From contig CALLDA010000046.1 in assembly GCA_937998635.1 (NCBI GenBank), positions 1 through 10,278 of the forward strand: a DNA stretch of 10,278 nucleotides, in the 5' to 3' direction. The notes below the pieces were generated by a model. It was given only the letters and a program-made list of their open reading frames with translations, searched no databases and was not told where the DNA came from. Shown here in pieces: positions 1-7,381 of this stretch. Origin of the DNA: an uncultured Pseudomonadales bacterium (GTDB lineage: Bacteria; Pseudomonadota; Gammaproteobacteria; Pseudomonadales; Porticoccaceae). Each line of letters starts with the position of its first letter. Positions within the stretch are counted from its first letter, which is position 1. A program made the position numbers and the translations under genes.

Positions 1-651
1 CATGATTTTTCTCAGCCCAGATTATTGCAGCAGGCTCTGACTCACCGCAGTTATGGCGCAAAAAATAACGAACGCCTGGAATTTCTTGGTGACGCGATAC
101 TGGGTATGGTTATTAGCCATATTTTGTATGAGCGATTTGAGCAAGCTCAGGAAGGCGAGTTGAGTCAGTTGCGCGCCAGTCTCGTTAAAGGTGCGGTGTT
201 GGCAGAAGTGGCTAGAGAGCTAGAGATAGGCGAGCATTTAAGGTTAGGTAGTGGTGAAATGAAAAGCGGGGGTGCTCGCCGCGACACCATACTGGCTGAT
301 GCCATGGAAGCAGTTATTGGCGCGATTTTTCTCGATGCAGGTATTGACGCTTGTCGGCTAAGGATCGCGCAATGGTACGGTCATCGACTGGGTGACCTGT
401 CAGTTAAAACAATTACCAAAGACGCTAAAACTCTTTTGCAGGAATATTTGCAGGGGCATGGTCGTGAGCTTCCCACTTACCAGGTCATTGGAAGCACTGG
501 TCATGCCCATGAGCAAGTTTTCCGCGTGCAGTGTACCTTGTCTGATAGCGGACAAAATGCTGTAGGTGAGGGGAGTAGTCGAAAAAAAGCTGAGCAAGAG
601 GCAGCCCAGGTCATTTTTGATCAATTGGATAGGCTTGAGCATATTGGATAG
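1..651 (+). CDS. rnc: Ribonuclease III, 5' end outside the window
   Basis: Endoribonuclease that cuts double-stranded RNA, processing rRNA precursors and some mRNAs in the cytoplasm. The frame is open from base 1, and comparison with E. coli RNase III suggests about 14 N-terminal residues are missing. The nuclease signature NERLEFLGDA is at visible residues 23-32. All six acidic catalytic residues known from the E. coli enzyme have counterparts: E24, E27, D31, E51, D100 and E103 (window numbering). A double-stranded RNA binding domain covers roughly residues 140-210, ending in the conserved GEGSSRKKAEQEAA segment. The protein ends HIG-stop just after this domain, a normal end for the family. 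That stop lies inside the second unit of a 19-bp tandem duplication (624-661); without it the frame would run on to 769. It is followed by era, as in many proteobacteria. Confidence 0.97.
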   Translation, partial: HDFSQPRLLQQALTHRSYGAKNNERLEFLGDAILGMVISHILYERFEQAQEGELSQLRASLVKGAVLAEVARELEIGEHLRLGSGEMKSGGARRDTILADAMEAVIGAIFLDAGIDACRLRIAQWYGHRLGDLSVKTITKDAKTLLQEYLQGHGRELPTYQVIGSTGHAHEQVFRVQCTLSDSGQNAVGEGSSRKKAEQEAAQVIFDQLDRLEHIG

Positions 652-661
652 GCTTGAGGAT
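624..661. repeat. 19-bp tandem duplication across the rnc stop codon
   Basis: Bases 624-642 and 643-661 are adjacent copies of a 19-base unit beginning ATTGGATAGGCTTGAG. They differ at one position only (C640 versus G659). Because 19 is not a multiple of three, the second copy is read in another frame, and its GGATAG supplies the rnc stop at 649-651. Removing one copy joins the rnc frame to an open frame ending at 769. Confidence 0.9.
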
Positions 662-761
662 AAAGATATCCGAACGGCTGCTACCAGGATGGTCGAGGGC
701 ATGTCTGTTATCGGTACAAAAGTTAATAACGCAGTGGCCATGAAGAAAACGACTGAGCGCG

Positions 762-1661
762 ATGACTGAAAACTCCCAACAGAGATGTGGCTATGTTGCC
801 ATCGTAGGGCAACCTAACGTGGGTAAATCAACCCTGTTAAATCATCTGCTGGGCATGAAGCTGAGTATTACCTCACGCAAACCTCAGACTACCCGACATA
901 AGGTTTTAGGGATTAAAACCGAAGGGCCTCTACAGCTTATATTTGTCGATACGCCGGGTATTCACCAGAATCAAAAAAAAGCAATTAACCGCATCATGAA
1001 CAAAGCGGCGGAAAGCGCGATTCGAGATGTGGATGTTGTGGTCTTCGTGGTTGATAGATTGCAGTGGGATGAGACAGACCAACTCGTGGCTCAGCAACTT
1101 ATAAATCAGAACACACCGGTCATTATCGCCATTAATAAAATTGACCGGGTAGATGATACGGATGCCTTGCTTCCAGCTCTCGAAAGCCTTCATCAAGCTT
1201 TACCCAATGCCGAGCTAATACCGGTGTCAGCTTTGCAGAGTAAGCATCTGGACGTGCTCGAAAAAGCGATTGCTCGCCATATTCCCAGTGGCGATCATTT
1301 GTTTCCCGATGATCAGATAACCGATCGCAGTGAACGTTTCCTCGCCGCTGAAATAGTCCGCGAAAAAATCACCCGACAACTCGGTGCTGAGCTACCTTAC
1401 CAGGTAACGGTTGAGATCGAAGAGTTCTCCCGAAACGCTAATATCTTACATATAAACGCCCTTATCCTGGTTGAGAGAGAAGGACAAAAGCGCATCATCA
1501 TCGGCACCAAAGGTGAACGCCTGAAAAGTATCGGCCAACAAGCGCGGCTGGATATGGAGCGCCTGTTTGATAGCAAGGTGATGCTTAAGCTGTGGGTTAA
1601 AGTACGTAGCGGCTGGTCCGATGACGAGCGGGCGTTGCGGAGTCTGGGTTATACCGATTAA
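762..1661 (+). CDS. era: GTPase Era, ribosome assembly factor
   Basis: Essential GTPase that binds the 3' end of 16S rRNA and helps mature the 30S subunit. The 299-residue length is normal (E. coli 301). G motifs are visible: G1 GQPNVGKS at 16-23, G3 DTPG at 63-66, G4 NKID at 125-128 and G5 SAL at 156-158. The C-terminal KH RNA-binding domain follows, with its GTKG loop at 248-251 and the LWVKVRSGWSDDE region near the end. The ATG has only a weak Shine-Dalgarno match upstream (GAG at 755-757), so translation may depend on ribosomes arriving from rnc. In the present sequence rnc stops 110 bases earlier. An eight-A run at 973-980 lies in frame within the gene and does not interrupt it. Confidence 0.98.
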   Translation: MTENSQQRCGYVAIVGQPNVGKSTLLNHLLGMKLSITSRKPQTTRHKVLGIKTEGPLQLIFVDTPGIHQNQKKAINRIMNKAAESAIRDVDVVVFVVDRLQWDETDQLVAQQLINQNTPVIIAINKIDRVDDTDALLPALESLHQALPNAELIPVSALQSKHLDVLEKAIARHIPSGDHLFPDDQITDRSERFLAAEIVREKITRQLGAELPYQVTVEIEEFSRNANILHINALILVEREGQKRIIIGTKGERLKSIGQQARLDMERLFDSKVMLKLWVKVRSGWSDDERALRSLGYTD

Positions 1662-1694
1662 ACGCGGTTTACCCCGTAATTTGACAGGCATAAC

Positions 1695-1700
1695 GGAAAG
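1695..1700 (+). promoter_or_regulatory. Ribosome binding site fixing the recO TTG start
   Basis: GGAAAG lies six bases before TTG 1707. No ATG is available in frame near the conserved N-terminus, so this site supports the TTG as the recO start. Confidence 0.55.
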
Positions 1701-1706
1701 CTGGCT

Positions 1707-2444
1707 TTGAACAACGAACTGGTCTATGTGTTGCACACCCGTCAATATCGGGAAAGCAGCCAATTAGTCGATTTATTTTCTCGAGAAGCTGGTCGATTAC
1801 GGGTTGTGGCGCGCGGCGTTCGAGCCGCTTCTCGTTCAAAAAAAGGCTCGGGACTTGTGCCCCTACAGCCTTTTCAACCGTTGTTTGCCAGCTGGCAAGG
1901 TAAAAGTGATCTAAAAACGCTCACTGGTCACGATTCTGCGGCCTCAGTGTTGATGTTGCAGGGTAAGGCTTTATACATCGGCTTTTATGTTAATGAATTA
2001 TTGACTCGACTGATGCCTGAGCATATCCCCCATCGGGATTTATTTGACCGCTACGCTAGATTACTGACTCTGCTTGGCCATGGTGCTGATCCAGAGCCGG
2101 AACTGCGTATTTTTGAGCTGCGTCTTCTGGATGAGATGGGCTATGGCATTAATTTTTACGCTGAGCACGGTGATGGTTCCGCTATAGCCTCGGATATCGA
2201 TTATATATTTCACCCAGGGGAAGGTTTTTCAAGACTTGAGAAGCGGGCAGGTCAGCCAGTCAGGGATATATTTTCTGGTGCCGATCTGTTAGCTATTGTA
2301 GATCATCAATTTTCCAGCCCCGCCGTTCGGCGGAGCGCCAAGCGTCTGATGCGTAGAGCTTTAGCCTGGCACCTGGGCGCCAAACCCTTATATAGTCGAG
2401 CGTTGTTTTCAGAAGCTATTGGCGGGTCGGGCAATAATTCATGA
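1707..2444 (+). CDS. recO: DNA repair and recombination mediator RecO
   Basis: RecO works with RecR (and RecF) to load RecA on SSB-coated single-stranded DNA and to anneal strands during gap repair. The 245-residue protein matches the family length (E. coli 242). The N-terminal OB-fold covers about residues 1-80 (ELVYVLHTRQYRESSQLVDLF, then the basic GVRAASRSKKG stretch), followed by a helical domain with LYIGFYVNELLTRL and the RIFELRLLDEMGYG segment. The C-terminal KRLMRRAL...LGAKPLYSR is also typical. It contains no cysteine, so it lacks the four-Cys zinc module of some bacterial RecO proteins, as does the E. coli type. The start is TTG with a ribosome binding site at 1695-1700. era lies 45 bases upstream; acpS follows after 13 bases, where pdxJ would be expected. 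Confidence 0.96.
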   Translation: MNNELVYVLHTRQYRESSQLVDLFSREAGRLRVVARGVRAASRSKKGSGLVPLQPFQPLFASWQGKSDLKTLTGHDSAASVLMLQGKALYIGFYVNELLTRLMPEHIPHRDLFDRYARLLTLLGHGADPEPELRIFELRLLDEMGYGINFYAEHGDGSAIASDIDYIFHPGEGFSRLEKRAGQPVRDIFSGADLLAIVDHQFSSPAVRRSAKRLMRRALAWHLGAKPLYSRALFSEAIGGSGNNS

Positions 2445-2457
2445 TGATTGGTGTCTC

Positions 2458-2832
2458 GTGATTATTGGTATTGGTACCGACCTGGTGCAGATCGAACGTA
2501 TAAAAAACTCCCTGGAGCGCAATGGAGACCGTTTGGCGCGGCGTGTGTTAACAGCGGCTGAATTTGACGAATTTAGTTGTCGTCATAGTCAGGGGAATTT
2601 TCTTGCCAAACGCTTTGCAGCCAAGGAGGCGCTGAGTAAAGCTTTAAAAACCGGCATCGGCCCGATTAGTTGGAAGGACATCCAGGTGTCTAATAGTTCT
2701 GTGGGAGCACCAGAGCTTGAGTTATCAGGCAATGCCCTCAAAATAATGCGCGATCTGGGTGGACGAGAAGTATTGTTGAGCCTCAGTGATGAGCGGGATT
2801 ATGCTCTGGCCTTTGTGACGATTACTAGCTAA
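2458..2832 (+). CDS. acpS: Holo-[acyl-carrier-protein] synthase
   Basis: Transfers 4'-phosphopantetheine from coenzyme A to the serine of apo-ACP, activating it for fatty acid synthesis. The GTG start at 2458 gives a 124-residue protein beginning MIIGIGTDLVQIERI, as in the family (E. coli 126). A TTG at 2419 would also open the frame, but it would overlap recO and add 13 residues not seen in relatives. The magnesium-binding D8 (GTDLV) and E57 (FAAKEALSKA) are present, and the C-terminus SLSDERDYALAFVTITS is typical. No good Shine-Dalgarno sequence precedes the GTG. The recO stop is only 13 bases upstream, so reinitiation after recO is likely. AcpS is the last gene before a 178-base gap. Confidence 0.95.
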   Translation: MIIGIGTDLVQIERIKNSLERNGDRLARRVLTAAEFDEFSCRHSQGNFLAKRFAAKEALSKALKTGIGPISWKDIQVSNSSVGAPELELSGNALKIMRDLGGREVLLSLSDERDYALAFVTITS

Positions 2833-2884
2833 CTCGTTGCAGCCTTGATAAGAGCCCAGGCCATCCGGTTTCGATTTGTCGGGT

Positions 2885-2914
2885 TTGACCGTAAGTTTAA
2901 TGTAGCTGTCTAAT
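2885..2914 (+). promoter_or_regulatory. Candidate sigma70 promoter for cysM
   Basis: TTGACC (2885-2890) and TCTAAT (2909-2914), each five of six to consensus, are 18 bases apart and lie about 100 bases before the cysM start. This is the best promoter match seen in the acpS-cysM gap. It would give a leader of roughly 90 bases. Assignment is by eye only. Confidence 0.42.
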
Positions 2915-2936
2915 CGTATTAGTTGGCTTTATTGCT

Positions 2937-2965
2937 GGAAGACAGCAAATAAGGCCGGAAGACAG
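2937..2965. repeat. Paired GGAAGACAG direct repeats in the cysM leader
   Basis: GGAAGACAG occurs at 2937-2945 and again at 2957-2965. The copies are 20 bases apart start to start, about two helical turns, just downstream of the candidate promoter. They could be a protein-binding pair or chance; no known operator is recognised. Confidence 0.35.
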
Positions 2966-3010
2966 ATTCTGTGCAAAAAGCTAAAATAGCGAATTTTTGA
3001 GACCCCACCT

Positions 3011-3940
3011 ATGGCCGTCAAATATCCAACCATTGAATCCTGTATTGGCAATACTCCACTGGTTAGATTGCAAAGGCTGAGCGCTGGTAATAACAACACC
3101 CTCCTGGTTAAGCTCGAAGGCAACAACCCCGCGGGGTCGGTAAAGGACAGGCCAGCTTTGAGTATGATCCGCTTTGCTGAAGAGCGGGGTCAGATAAAAC
3201 CCGGCGATACCTTGATTGAAGCAACCAGCGGCAATACCGGTATCGCTCTGGCCATGGTAGCTGCGATCAAGGGTTATCGGATGATCTTGATTATGCCTGA
3301 TCATATGACCGAAGAGCGCAAGGAGGCGATGCTAGCCTACGGTGCTGAGCTGATTCTGGTGAGTAAAGAAGCGAGTATGGAAGGCGCTCGAGATCTGGCC
3401 CTGGAGATGCAGAAAGACGGTAAGGGTATGGTTCTAGATCAGTTTAATAACAGCGATAATCCGCGCTCTCATCTTGAAGGTACCGGCCCCGAGATCTGGC
3501 AGCAAACCGATGGCACGGTGACCCATTTTGTCAGCGCTATGGGCACGACCGGCACTATTATGGGTGTGGCCAAGTATTTAAAAAGTCAAAACCCGGACGT
3601 GCAAATTGTTGGCTTGCAGCCTGCAGAAGGCGCCAGTATCCCCGGTATTCGCCGTTGGCCCAAAGAATATTTGCCCGGTATATTCGATGAGACCCTGGTT
3701 GATCAAACCCTCGATGTCGGCCAGCAGGCCGCGGAAGATACTATGCGTGCATTGGCCCGCCAGGAAGGCATATTCTGCGGTGTGTCGTCCGGTGGCGCAG
3801 TGGCCGGGGCATTACAGTTGGCCGAAGGACTTAGTGATGCAGTTATCGTTGTCTCGATTTCAGATCGCGGTGATCGGTATTTATCATCGGGGCTATATAC
3901 CGTAAAGCAGGATACCACCAGGCAGGATGCCGATATATGA
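3011..3940 (+). CDS. cysM: Cysteine synthase B (O-acetylserine sulfhydrylase)
   Basis: PLP enzyme making cysteine from O-acetylserine and sulfide, or S-sulfocysteine from thiosulfate. The 309-residue length is close to E. coli CysM (303). Visible features are the IGNTPLVRLQRL start (12-23), the PLP lysine K45 in GSVKDRPA, the substrate loop ATSGNTG (71-77), the phosphate-binding GTTGT (178-182) and CGVSSGGAVAGAL near the C-terminus. The RRWPKEYLPGIF segment and the CDRGDRYLS-like ending (here SDRGDRYLS) are typical of CysM rather than CysK. The last 16 or so residues are divergent and hydrophilic. The ATG has only a weak ribosome binding site. A likely promoter lies at 2885-2914. relA follows 74 bases downstream, so the two may share a transcript; the adjacency to the starvation alarmone gene is in keeping with an amino acid biosynthetic role. 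Confidence 0.96.
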   Translation: MAVKYPTIESCIGNTPLVRLQRLSAGNNNTLLVKLEGNNPAGSVKDRPALSMIRFAEERGQIKPGDTLIEATSGNTGIALAMVAAIKGYRMILIMPDHMTEERKEAMLAYGAELILVSKEASMEGARDLALEMQKDGKGMVLDQFNNSDNPRSHLEGTGPEIWQQTDGTVTHFVSAMGTTGTIMGVAKYLKSQNPDVQIVGLQPAEGASIPGIRRWPKEYLPGIFDETLVDQTLDVGQQAAEDTMRALARQEGIFCGVSSGGAVAGALQLAEGLSDAVIVVSISDRGDRYLSSGLYTVKQDTTRQDADI

Positions 3941-4014
3941 GTGCACTGAGGGATAAGCCTCGGCATAAGCAAATTCTGTTCATTGACCAAGCTGGATATT
4001 CACTTCTGTAGCCT

Positions 4015-6273
4015 ATGGTTAAAACCCGCGAAAGCCATGCTTTTTTAGACGCTGTCCCAGAGGATTTGGGGCCATGGTTAGGCAGGATCAAAGATAATAA
4101 TAGTCGTCTCGATGACGATATTAATGAAGCCTTATTAAGTGCGGTCAATGCGGTGCGAGAGGCGCAATTAAATGCGTTAGAGGTTCAGCAGCAAGGCACC
4201 TTGAAGCTGGAGGGTGACGAGAGTAACTGTCTGCAGGCCGGTCTTGAAATGGCAGAAATTCTTTCTGAACTTGGGGTTACGGCCGAAGGTCTCCAGGCGG
4301 GGATTCTGTATCGAGCGGTGCGCGAGAATAAGCTGTCACTTGCCAGCGTGCGCCGACAATTTGGCAAAGGTGTCGCCAAACTGATATCCAGCGTATTGGA
4401 TATGGCGATTGTAACGGCTTTGCGTGATCGCACATCAACTCAGGCTCTGGGTCATGATAGTGGCTATCAGACATCTAAAGTACGAGAGATGCTGGTTTCG
4501 ATTATTGACGATGTGAGGGTTGCGCTGCTTAAACTTGCCGAGCGCACCTACGCCATCCGTGCCGTTAAGGATGCCTCAGAAGATAGGCGCCGGGCCGTAG
4601 CCAACGAAATCTTTGATATTTATGCGCCCCTGGCTCATCGCCTGGGTATCGGTCATTTGAAATGGGAGTTAGAGGATCTCGCCTTCCGTTATATGGAGCC
4701 GGATGAGTACCAGCAAATAGCCCGCTTGCTGGCCGAAAAACGCAGCGAGCGCCAACAGTATATTGACGAAATGATCGAGACCATCGATAGCGAATTGACC
4801 CGGCTCGGTAAGGCCGGAGAGGTGAGCGGTCGCGCCAAAAATATTTACAGCATCTGGCGCAAAATGCATCGCAAAGATATTGGTTTTTCTCAGGTCTATG
4901 ATATTCGAGCGGTTCGTGTTCTGGTGCCGACGGTATCGGACTGTTATGCGGTGCTGGGTATCGTACACAGTAAGTGGCGCAATATTCCCAATGAATTTGA
5001 TGACTACATTGCCTCGCCAAAGGATAACGGTTATCGCTCACTGCATACCGCCGTCATCGGGCCGGGACGAAAAGTTATTGAAATTCAGATTCGTACCTTT
5101 GACATGCATGAAGAGGCCGAATTTGGGATCTGCGCTCATTGGCACTACAAGGATGATGGTGAGTCCGACTCGAAAAATTATGATGACAAAATGGCCTGGC
5201 TTCGGCAGGTACTCGAATGGCACGATAGTATTGGCGATCAGGCCGTCGGTGATTTCCTGCTTGAGGAAAAGGCCTCAGAGCGGGTTTATGTCTATACCCC
5301 CAAGGGGCATGTGGTGGATTTGCCCAGTGGTGCGACACCCGTCGATTTCGCCTATCAAATACACAGTGAAATTGGACATCGCTGTAAGGGAGCAAAAATT
5401 AACGATCGGATAGTGGCGCTTAATTATCAATTAAAAACCGCAGATCAGGTGGAGATTCTTACCGGTAAACATGCCGAGCCTAATCGTGACTGGTTGAACA
5501 GCACACTGGCTTATATCAAAACCACACGCGCCAGAAGTAAAATTCAACAATGGTTTAAATCGCAAAATCGCGACCAGAATATTCAGGCAGGACAAGCGAT
5601 ATTAGCCAGCGAATTTCATCGCCTGGGGATGGACGCGAGTGTCACTAGTGCTTTGGCCGAGCGATTTGCGTATTCCAATGTCGAAGATTTTTATGAACAA
5701 ATCGGCTCCGGGCAATTGGGGGTTCGCGAAGTCCTTCATGCCGCTCAACAAGAAATCGGAATTGACCCCGATAACCAGGGTTTACTGGTGCAGCAGGCTC
5801 AACAGTTTGCCCTGACTGAACATTATATTTACGGCGTCGGCGATATGCGTGTACGCGTCGCTGAGTGTTGTTCGCCACACCCAGGGCAGCCGATTGGCGG
5901 CTATAAAACCAGGGATCGCGGTGTCACCGTGCACCGCAAAGATTGCGGTAATTTGTTGCATTTAGAAAGCTCGGAGCCACTCAATATCCTGCAGCTGAGC
6001 TGGGGTCGAAGGCCTCAACGCCAGTTCCCCGTGAAAGTGGCGATAAAATCCTATGACCGAGGTGGGCTATTGCGTGATATTACTGGGCTTATCGATGAGT
6101 TAGGCCTGTTTATCCAGGCGTTGAATACGCTTGCGCCTGTGGAAGGCATGATTCAAATCGAAATGACTACAGAGATCGACGGGTTTGAACAGCTCAGTCA
6201 ATTATTGGCTCGAATGCGTCAAATCCCAAATGTCGTCGATGTCTGGCGACTTGTCGACCAAAGCGTCGACTAA
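4015..6273 (+). CDS. relA: GTP pyrophosphokinase RelA, (p)ppGpp synthetase I
   Basis: Ribosome-associated enzyme making (p)ppGpp from ATP and GTP/GDP when uncharged tRNA enters the A site. The 752-residue protein has the full long-RSH layout. The N-terminal hydrolase-like domain lacks the HD/ED metal residues (GILYRAVREN stands where SpoT has its HD...ED motif), so hydrolysis is not expected. The synthetase domain contains GRAKNIYSIWRKM and EFDDYIASPKDNGYRS; the acidic E327-D329-D330 motif marks RelA rather than bifunctional enzymes. The TGS domain covers about 423-484. A zinc-finger-like CC motif (C618, C619) pairs with HRKDC (H640-C644), and an ACT/RRM domain starts near 671. A TAG lies two codons upstream, so ATG 4015 is the first possible start; no clear Shine-Dalgarno sequence is seen. 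cysM is upstream and mazG downstream, as in Pseudomonas, but rlmD is missing. Confidence 0.97.
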   Translation: MVKTRESHAFLDAVPEDLGPWLGRIKDNNSRLDDDINEALLSAVNAVREAQLNALEVQQQGTLKLEGDESNCLQAGLEMAEILSELGVTAEGLQAGILYRAVRENKLSLASVRRQFGKGVAKLISSVLDMAIVTALRDRTSTQALGHDSGYQTSKVREMLVSIIDDVRVALLKLAERTYAIRAVKDASEDRRRAVANEIFDIYAPLAHRLGIGHLKWELEDLAFRYMEPDEYQQIARLLAEKRSERQQYIDEMIETIDSELTRLGKAGEVSGRAKNIYSIWRKMHRKDIGFSQVYDIRAVRVLVPTVSDCYAVLGIVHSKWRNIPNEFDDYIASPKDNGYRSLHTAVIGPGRKVIEIQIRTFDMHEEAEFGICAHWHYKDDGESDSKNYDDKMAWLRQVLEWHDSIGDQAVGDFLLEEKASERVYVYTPKGHVVDLPSGATPVDFAYQIHSEIGHRCKGAKINDRIVALNYQLKTADQVEILTGKHAEPNRDWLNSTLAYIKTTRARSKIQQWFKSQNRDQNIQAGQAILASEFHRLGMDASVTSALAERFAYSNVEDFYEQIGSGQLGVREVLHAAQQEIGIDPDNQGLLVQQAQQFALTEHYIYGVGDMRVRVAECCSPHPGQPIGGYKTRDRGVTVHRKDCGNLLHLESSEPLNILQLSWGRRPQRQFPVKVAIKSYDRGGLLRDITGLIDELGLFIQALNTLAPVEGMIQIEMTTEIDGFEQLSQLLARMRQIPNVVDVWRLVDQSVD

Positions 6274-6314
6274 AGCACTGACTAAACTCCCGATTAACTC
6301 GTTAAGCCAACAGG

Positions 6315-6343
6315 TTGATTGAGAGCTCGCTAGAAAAGATTAT
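6315..6343 (+). promoter_or_regulatory. Weak candidate promoter for mazG
   Basis: TTGATT (6315-6320) and GATTAT (6338-6343) are 17 bases apart, each four of six to the sigma70 consensus, inside the 93-base relA-mazG gap. No terminator is seen in the gap, so read-through from relA is at least as likely. Confidence 0.22.
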
Positions 6344-6366
6344 TAAGACTCCAGCAGGCAAATATT

Positions 6367-7194
6367 TTGGCCAAAAAACACGCTCACGATATTAAAGACT
6401 TACTGCAACTTATGGCCCGCTTACGGGATCCTGATACTGGTTGCCCCTGGGATTTAAAACAAAATTTTGCCAGTATTGTGCCTCACACTCTGGAGGAGAC
6501 CTACGAGGTCATCGATGCCATAGAGCGTGGAGACTATGAGCATTTACGCGAAGAGCTTGGGGATCTGCTCTTCCAGGTTATTTTTTACAGTCAGTTGGGT
6601 GGAGAGGGTGGACTGTTTGATTTCGCTCAGGTGGTCGATGGTTTAGTGGATAAATTAGTTACCCGCCATCCTCATGTCTTCCCCGATGGAACCCTGGAAA
6701 GCAAGCGATCAGCCGACGATAAACCCCAGGAAAGTCAGATTAAAGCTACCTGGGAAGCGCTGAAAGGCAAGAGTCGTCAAGACAAAGGGGTCCCAGGACG
6801 GCTGGCGGATATACCTCTGCCACTGCCAGCATTAAGCCGGGCCGCCAAACTACAAAAAAGAGCGTCTAATCATGGTTTCGACTGGACAGAGATGGGTCCT
6901 GTCGTCGCAAAAATAGATGAGGAGCTCGCCGAACTAAAAGAAGCCATAAGCTTGAATAAAAAAGAGTATATCGAAGAAGAGCTAGGTGACTTAATCTTTG
7001 CTTGCGTCAACCTGAGTCGCCATGCTGGATTTGATGCAGAATCAGCACTGCGCAAAGCCAACCGGAAATTCGAATCGCGTTTTGCGGCGATGGAGCGTCA
7101 AGCCCATGACCAGCAAATGGTCTTCGAATCACTGAGCGCGGATCAAAAAAATGATTTGTGGGAAGAGGCTAAGCGTATTGAAAGACTGCCTTAA
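6367..7194 (+). CDS. mazG: Nucleoside triphosphate pyrophosphohydrolase MazG
   Basis: House-cleaning enzyme that hydrolyses (d)NTPs to monophosphate and pyrophosphate; in E. coli it also affects ppGpp levels. The 275-residue protein has the two tandem all-alpha MazG repeats. The first has LMARLRDPDTGCPWD (15-29), EETYE (43-47) and EELGD (62-66). The second has DEELAEL around E185-E186 and EEELGD at 203-208. HPHVFPDG and SRAAKLQKRASNHGFDW join the two repeats, as in family members. The suggested start is TTG 6367, with only a weak CAGG upstream. The alternative ATG at residue 16 would cut into the conserved first helix, so TTG is favoured. The position directly after relA is conserved in gammaproteobacteria, where E. 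coli also carries mazEF between them; no mazEF is present here. Confidence 0.94.
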   Translation: MAKKHAHDIKDLLQLMARLRDPDTGCPWDLKQNFASIVPHTLEETYEVIDAIERGDYEHLREELGDLLFQVIFYSQLGGEGGLFDFAQVVDGLVDKLVTRHPHVFPDGTLESKRSADDKPQESQIKATWEALKGKSRQDKGVPGRLADIPLPLPALSRAAKLQKRASNHGFDWTEMGPVVAKIDEELAELKEAISLNKKEYIEEELGDLIFACVNLSRHAGFDAESALRKANRKFESRFAAMERQAHDQQMVFESLSADQKNDLWEEAKRIERLP

Positions 7195-7381
7195 GAAAAG
7201 TTTTTCCCAGAGTTGAAGTTAATTAGTGAGCTGAGCCTTGTCGGATATCATGGTAAGGCTTATCGACTTGTGCAAAAAATACATAAAGTGTAAGGTTCGT
7301 GCCCTTTTTTGGCTGGATTATCTTTGTCGACATTGGTGATTTTTAGATGGCAGACATTATTTTTACTATTGGAGGACTCCT
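7195..7381. other. mazG-adk intergenic region with weak inverted repeat
   Basis: 187 bases with no open gene. AGCCTT (7234-7239) and AAGGCT (7255-7260) form a six-base inverted repeat around a 15-base interval, with no T-run behind it, so it is not a convincing terminator. I found no -35/-10 pair better than about four of six. The region ends in the strong adk ribosome binding site. A transcription boundary for adk in this gap is likely but not located. Confidence 0.4.
7371..7376 (+). promoter_or_regulatory. Strong ribosome binding site of adk
   Basis: GGAGGA with a five-base spacer to ATG 7382. It is the strongest Shine-Dalgarno sequence in the window, in keeping with an abundant enzyme. 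Confidence 0.85.

Noticed and set aside
566..769. Open frame overlapping the end of rnc and the start of era as a separate small gene
   Set aside because: Its first part is an out-of-frame shadow of rnc. Its second part is better explained as the former rnc tail exposed by the 19-bp duplication, and it has no start with a ribosome binding site of its own.
973..980. Eight-A run in era as a programmed slippage site
   Set aside because: The frame is intact on both sides with full-length conserved domains, there is no shifted product of interest, and such runs are common at Lys-Lys codons.
2419..2457. Longer acpS starting at TTG 2419
   Set aside because: It would add 13 residues not seen in the family and overlap recO; GTG 2458 reproduces the conserved MIIGIGTDLV start.
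3983..4012. TTGACC before relA as a -35 box
   Set aside because: No acceptable -10 box lies 15-19 bases downstream, and a start site there would fall at or beyond the relA ATG.
4384..4403. Seven-base inverted repeat ATATCCA / TGGATAT inside relA
   Set aside because: It lies within conserved coding sequence (ISSVLDMA), has no T-run, and is the size expected by chance in a window of this length.
4565..5041. Long minus-strand open frames inside relA (and similar ones in cysM, hemH and the AT-hook gene)
   Set aside because: They are antisense shadows of strongly conserved genes, with no family resemblance and no ribosome binding sites seen.
7201..7260. Terminator after mazG
   Set aside because: The only inverted repeat (7234-7260) has a six-base stem, a 15-base loop and no following T-run.
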